From Mesobacillus jeotgali (lineage in GTDB: Bacteria; Bacillota; Bacilli; Bacillales; Cytobacillaceae), in the NCBI RefSeq assembly GCF_900166585.1, contig NZ_FVZC01000008.1:744001-808000 (forward strand): a DNA stretch of 64,000 nt, written 5' to 3'. The position numbers and the translations under genes were made by a program. Below are positions 61,806-64,000 of this stretch, piece by piece (the first letter of the stretch is position 1; each line of letters begins with the position of its first letter). The notes under the pieces were generated by a model. The model had not been told where the DNA came from. It ran no database searches and worked only from the letters and a program-made list of their open reading frames with translations.

Positions 61806-62384
61806 ATGGAATCTGTAAAAACAAATTTCACAGTCGACGCAAAAGGGCTTGCATGCCCAATGCCGATTGTCAGGACGAAGAAAGCAATCAACAATTTAAA
61901 TCCAGGCGAGGTTTTAGAGGTGCTCGCAACGGATAAAGGTTCTAGGGCGGATATCCAGGCTTGGTCTAAAAGCTCAGGAAACCAATATCTAGGAACAATT
62001 GAAGAAGGCGATGTCCTTAAGCACTATATCCGCAAGGGCGGATCAGGTGAAGAACAAGAAGAAACAAAATATCAAAACATAGTCTCAAACGAAGATGTTG
62101 TCAAAAAGCTTGAAGCAAATGAGGATGTTGTTGTCCTTGATGTTAGAGAGCCGGCTGAATATGCTTTTGGACATATTCCAAATGCGATTTCCATTCCTTT
62201 CGGTGATCTGGAAAATCGCGTGGCGGAACTTGATAAGTCCAAAACAATCCTTGTTGTTTGCCGCACCGGCAATAGAAGTGATATGGCATCACAGACACTT
62301 GCTAGCCAAGGTTTTGAAAAGGTATGGAATGTTGTGCCAGGAATGTCTGTATGGAATGGACCAACTGAGTCTAAAGTAAAATAA
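61806..62384 (+). CDS. TusA-rhodanese fusion sulfurtransferase (operon 2)
   Basis: 192 residues. TusA domain with GLACPMPIVRTKKAINNL, rhodanese domain with DVREPAEYAFGHIPNAISIP and active loop VVCRTGNRSDMAS. Same length and layout as the protein at 46021, clearly paralogous over the whole chain. Function as there. TTGGAGGTCTACAA precedes the ATG. Confidence 0.92.
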   Translation: MESVKTNFTVDAKGLACPMPIVRTKKAINNLNPGEVLEVLATDKGSRADIQAWSKSSGNQYLGTIEEGDVLKHYIRKGGSGEEQEETKYQNIVSNEDVVKKLEANEDVVVLDVREPAEYAFGHIPNAISIPFGDLENRVAELDKSKTILVVCRTGNRSDMASQTLASQGFEKVWNVVPGMSVWNGPTESKVK

Positions 62385-62426
62385 ATTTTTTTGACAAAAT
62401 GAATACCTTAGGAGGTAAAGTGGATT

Positions 62427-63548
62427 ATGAGACCTATGACGTCTAAAGAAGTTACTAAAAAAGTTTTCAATAAAGAAGCACTTTTCATTCTTGATGTCCG
62501 TAACGAGAGCGACTTCAATGATTGGAAAATCGAAGGCGAGAACTTTGATTATTTGAACATCCCTTACTTCGATCTTCTTGACGGGGTAGAAGAAATCCTT
62601 GACCAAGTACCTGCAGATAAAGAAGTCCTTGTAGTTTGTGCTAAAGAAGGTTCTTCTGTGATGGTCGCTGAAATGCTTGAGGAAGCAGGACGAGAAGTGT
62701 CTTATCTTCAAGGCGGTATGAAAGCGTGGAGTGAACACCTTGAGCCAGTCAAGGTTGGCGATTTAAAGGATGGCGGATCAATGTACCAGTTCGTCCGCAT
62801 CGGAAAAGGATGCCTGTCTTACGCAGTCGTTTCTAACGGTGAGGCTGCTCTAATCGACGCGACTAGAATGACTGATGTATACCTTGATTTTGCTAAAGAA
62901 CTTGGCGTGGAAATCAAGCATGTATTCGATACACACTTGCACGCAGACCACATTTCCGGCGGCAGAAAAATTGCTGAAGCAACAGGTGCAACATACTGGC
63001 TGCCTCCAAAAGATGCTGATGAAGTAACATTTAACTACCAGCCTCTGGAAGATGGCAACAATGTAAAAATCGGTGAAACAAACATCGATATCAATGCGCT
63101 TTACACACCAGGCCATACAATCGGATCGACTTCATTTGTAGTAGATGAAAAATATCTTCTGTCTGGGGATATACTATTCATCGATTCAATTGGACGCCCA
63201 GACCTTGCTGGTAAAGCAGAAGACTGGGTAACGGACCTTAGAAACTCGCTGTACACACGTTACAAGCAGCTTTCAGATGACCTGGTGGTTCTGCCAGCGC
63301 ACTTCATGATTATCGAAGAACTGAACGAAGATGGAAGCGTATCTGAAAAATTAGGCACGTTGTTCGCAAAGAACCATGGCTTGAATATCGAAGACGAAGC
63401 AGAGTTCAGGAAGCTCGTTACTGAGAACCTGCCTCCACAGCCAAACGCCTATCAGGAAATCCGTGAAACAAACATGGGCAAAATCAGTCCGGATGATGAA
63501 AAGCAAAGAGAAATGGAAATCGGACCAAACCGCTGTGCAGTAAGATAA
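62427..63548 (+). CDS. Rhodanese-persulfide dioxygenase fusion (operon 2)
   Basis: 373 residues, identical in length to the operon 1 protein. Rhodanese loop [12 protein letters not shown], then [49 protein letters not shown] and the C-terminal GPNRCAVR. Iron-dependent oxidation of persulfides to sulfite is expected. TAGGAGGTAAAG before the ATG. In contrast to its paralogue, it is followed by a stand-alone TusA gene and a TauE-type exporter. Confidence 0.93.
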   Translation: MRPMTSKEVTKKVFNKEALFILDVRNESDFNDWKIEGENFDYLNIPYFDLLDGVEEILDQVPADKEVLVVCAKEGSSVMVAEMLEEAGREVSYLQGGMKAWSEHLEPVKVGDLKDGGSMYQFVRIGKGCLSYAVVSNGEAALIDATRMTDVYLDFAKELGVEIKHVFDTHLHADHISGGRKIAEATGATYWLPPKDADEVTFNYQPLEDGNNVKIGETNIDINALYTPGHTIGSTSFVVDEKYLLSGDILFIDSIGRPDLAGKAEDWVTDLRNSLYTRYKQLSDDLVVLPAHFMIIEELNEDGSVSEKLGTLFAKNHGLNIEDEAEFRKLVTENLPPQPNAYQEIRETNMGKISPDDEKQREMEIGPNRCAVR

Positions 63549-63607
63549 TTCTGTCCAGGGACGGTAATCGAAAAAATAATTTATAAACAACCAAGGAGGA
63601 TTTTAAC

Positions 63608-63835
63608 ATGAACGTAGCAAAAGTATTAGACGCAAAAGGACTAGCTTGTCCAATGCCAATCGTAAAAACTAAGAAGGCAATCACAGACCTTCAATCTGGA
63701 GAAGTTCTGGAAATTCATACAACTGATAAAGGCGCTGTAAAGGATCTGGCAGCCTGGGCACAGTCAACTGGAAACGAACTGCTGAAGCATGAAGAGGAAA
63801 ACGGTGTGTTCAAATTCTGGATGAAGAAGGCCTAA
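63608..63835 (+). CDS. Stand-alone TusA sulfur carrier
   Basis: 75 residues, one TusA domain with the Cys in KGLACPMPIVKTKKAITDL and the typical LAAWAQSTGNELL. It transfers sulfur in the cytosol, probably between DsrE, rhodanese and the dioxygenase. AAGGAGGATTTTAAC precedes the ATG, 60 bases after the dioxygenase gene. Confidence 0.93.
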   Translation: MNVAKVLDAKGLACPMPIVKTKKAITDLQSGEVLEIHTTDKGAVKDLAAWAQSTGNELLKHEEENGVFKFWMKKA

Positions 63836-63842
63836 TTGAACG

Positions 63843-63868
63843 AAAGGGGAGCTTGTCTCCCTTTTCTT
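63843..63868 (+). terminator. Hairpin between tusA-like and TauE-like genes
   Basis: AAAGGGGAG and CTCCCTTTT pair around CTTGT; TTTT follows. It may attenuate rather than end the operon. Confidence 0.65.
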
Positions 63869-63926
63869 TTGGCTTTTTTAAGACGGCTGTCCATGTAAGT
63901 AGTTTTTATAAAAAGGAGGAAGCCCG

Positions 63927-64000
63927 ATGGATTTCACGTATCTTATTGTCATCTTTCTTATTGGTTTTATCGGCTCTTATATATCCGGGATGGTTGGAAT
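63927..64000 (+). CDS. TauE/SafE-family sulfite exporter, N-terminal part (3' end outside window)
   Basis: Only 24 residues are visible: MDFTYLIVIFLIGFIGSYIS followed by GMVG. The hydrophobic start and GSYISGMVG are typical of TauE/SafE permeases. AAAAGGAGGAAGCCCG precedes the ATG. Exporting the sulfite made by the dioxygenase would complete the pathway. The call rests on a short stretch plus context. Confidence 0.7.
   Translation, partial: MDFTYLIVIFLIGFIGSYISGMVG

Overview
The window looks like the chromosome of a low-GC, endospore-forming member of the Bacillaceae (Bacillus sensu lato; Mesobacillus or Cytobacillus-like by impression only). The evidence is a long run of genes in the order known from Bacillus subtilis (yuiC-yuiD-pepA-yuiF-yuiH; yuxO-mrp; yufK-pbpD-kapD/kapB-patB-yugE-yugF; yugI-rocD-yuzA-yugJ-pgi-yugN-yugO), a GerA-type spore germinant receptor operon, strong AGGAGG ribosome binding sites and Rho-independent terminators. 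I see no rRNA, tRNA, CRISPR array, prophage or full insertion sequence.

Layout. 1-16 kb: yuiC end, a cobalamin-binding protein, yuiD, a DUF309 protein, pepA, yuiF, a YuiH molybdopterin oxidoreductase and a Gly/Tyr-rich small protein flanked by two inverted copies of an approximately 185-bp MITE-like element, then a DedA protein, the YuxO thioesterase, an FAD monooxygenase and the complete seven-gene mrp Na+/H+ antiporter operon on the minus strand. 16-38 kb: mostly core genes (pbpD, kapD, kapB, a cyclophilin lipoprotein, patB, yugE, yugF, an NSS transporter, an ECF sigma factor with a large membrane partner, yugI, rocD, yuzA, yugJ, pgi, yugN, yugO). 38-42 kb: gerA/gerB/gerC-type germinant receptor genes plus a 51-residue fourth gene. 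42.4-43.7 kb: a PlcR-like HTH-TPR regulator followed by a secreted precursor carrying seven tandem copies of ADLPSQH, close to the B. cereus PapR heptapeptide ADLPFEF; this is the most striking locus. 44-64 kb: a sulfur and respiration island with two paralogous persulfide-handling operons (TusA-rhodanese, DsrE, rhodanese-persulfide dioxygenase), a SoxB/5'-nucleotidase-family enzyme, a ResA/CcdA/two-component module, a beta-propeller cytochrome c lipoprotein, a membrane Fe-S protein, a cbb3-type oxidase with a one-heme CcoP-like subunit, and the start of a TauE-type exporter.

How it fits together (inference): the persulfide enzymes would oxidise or relay sulfane sulfur, the TauE exporter would remove sulfite, and electrons would reach the cbb3 oxidase through small c-type cytochromes whose maturation needs CcdA and the thioredoxin-like protein. 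Three near-identical dyads ATACC-N6-GGTAT (one with a T at its first position) in front of both persulfide operons and ccdA suggest one CsoR/CstR-type repressor controls the set.

Repeats. Three tandem arrays with unrelated sequences all have a 52-bp period, all contain inverted repeats inside the unit, and all sit between convergent genes (311-669, 17634-18222, 49762-49960). This shared architecture is not explained by the genes.
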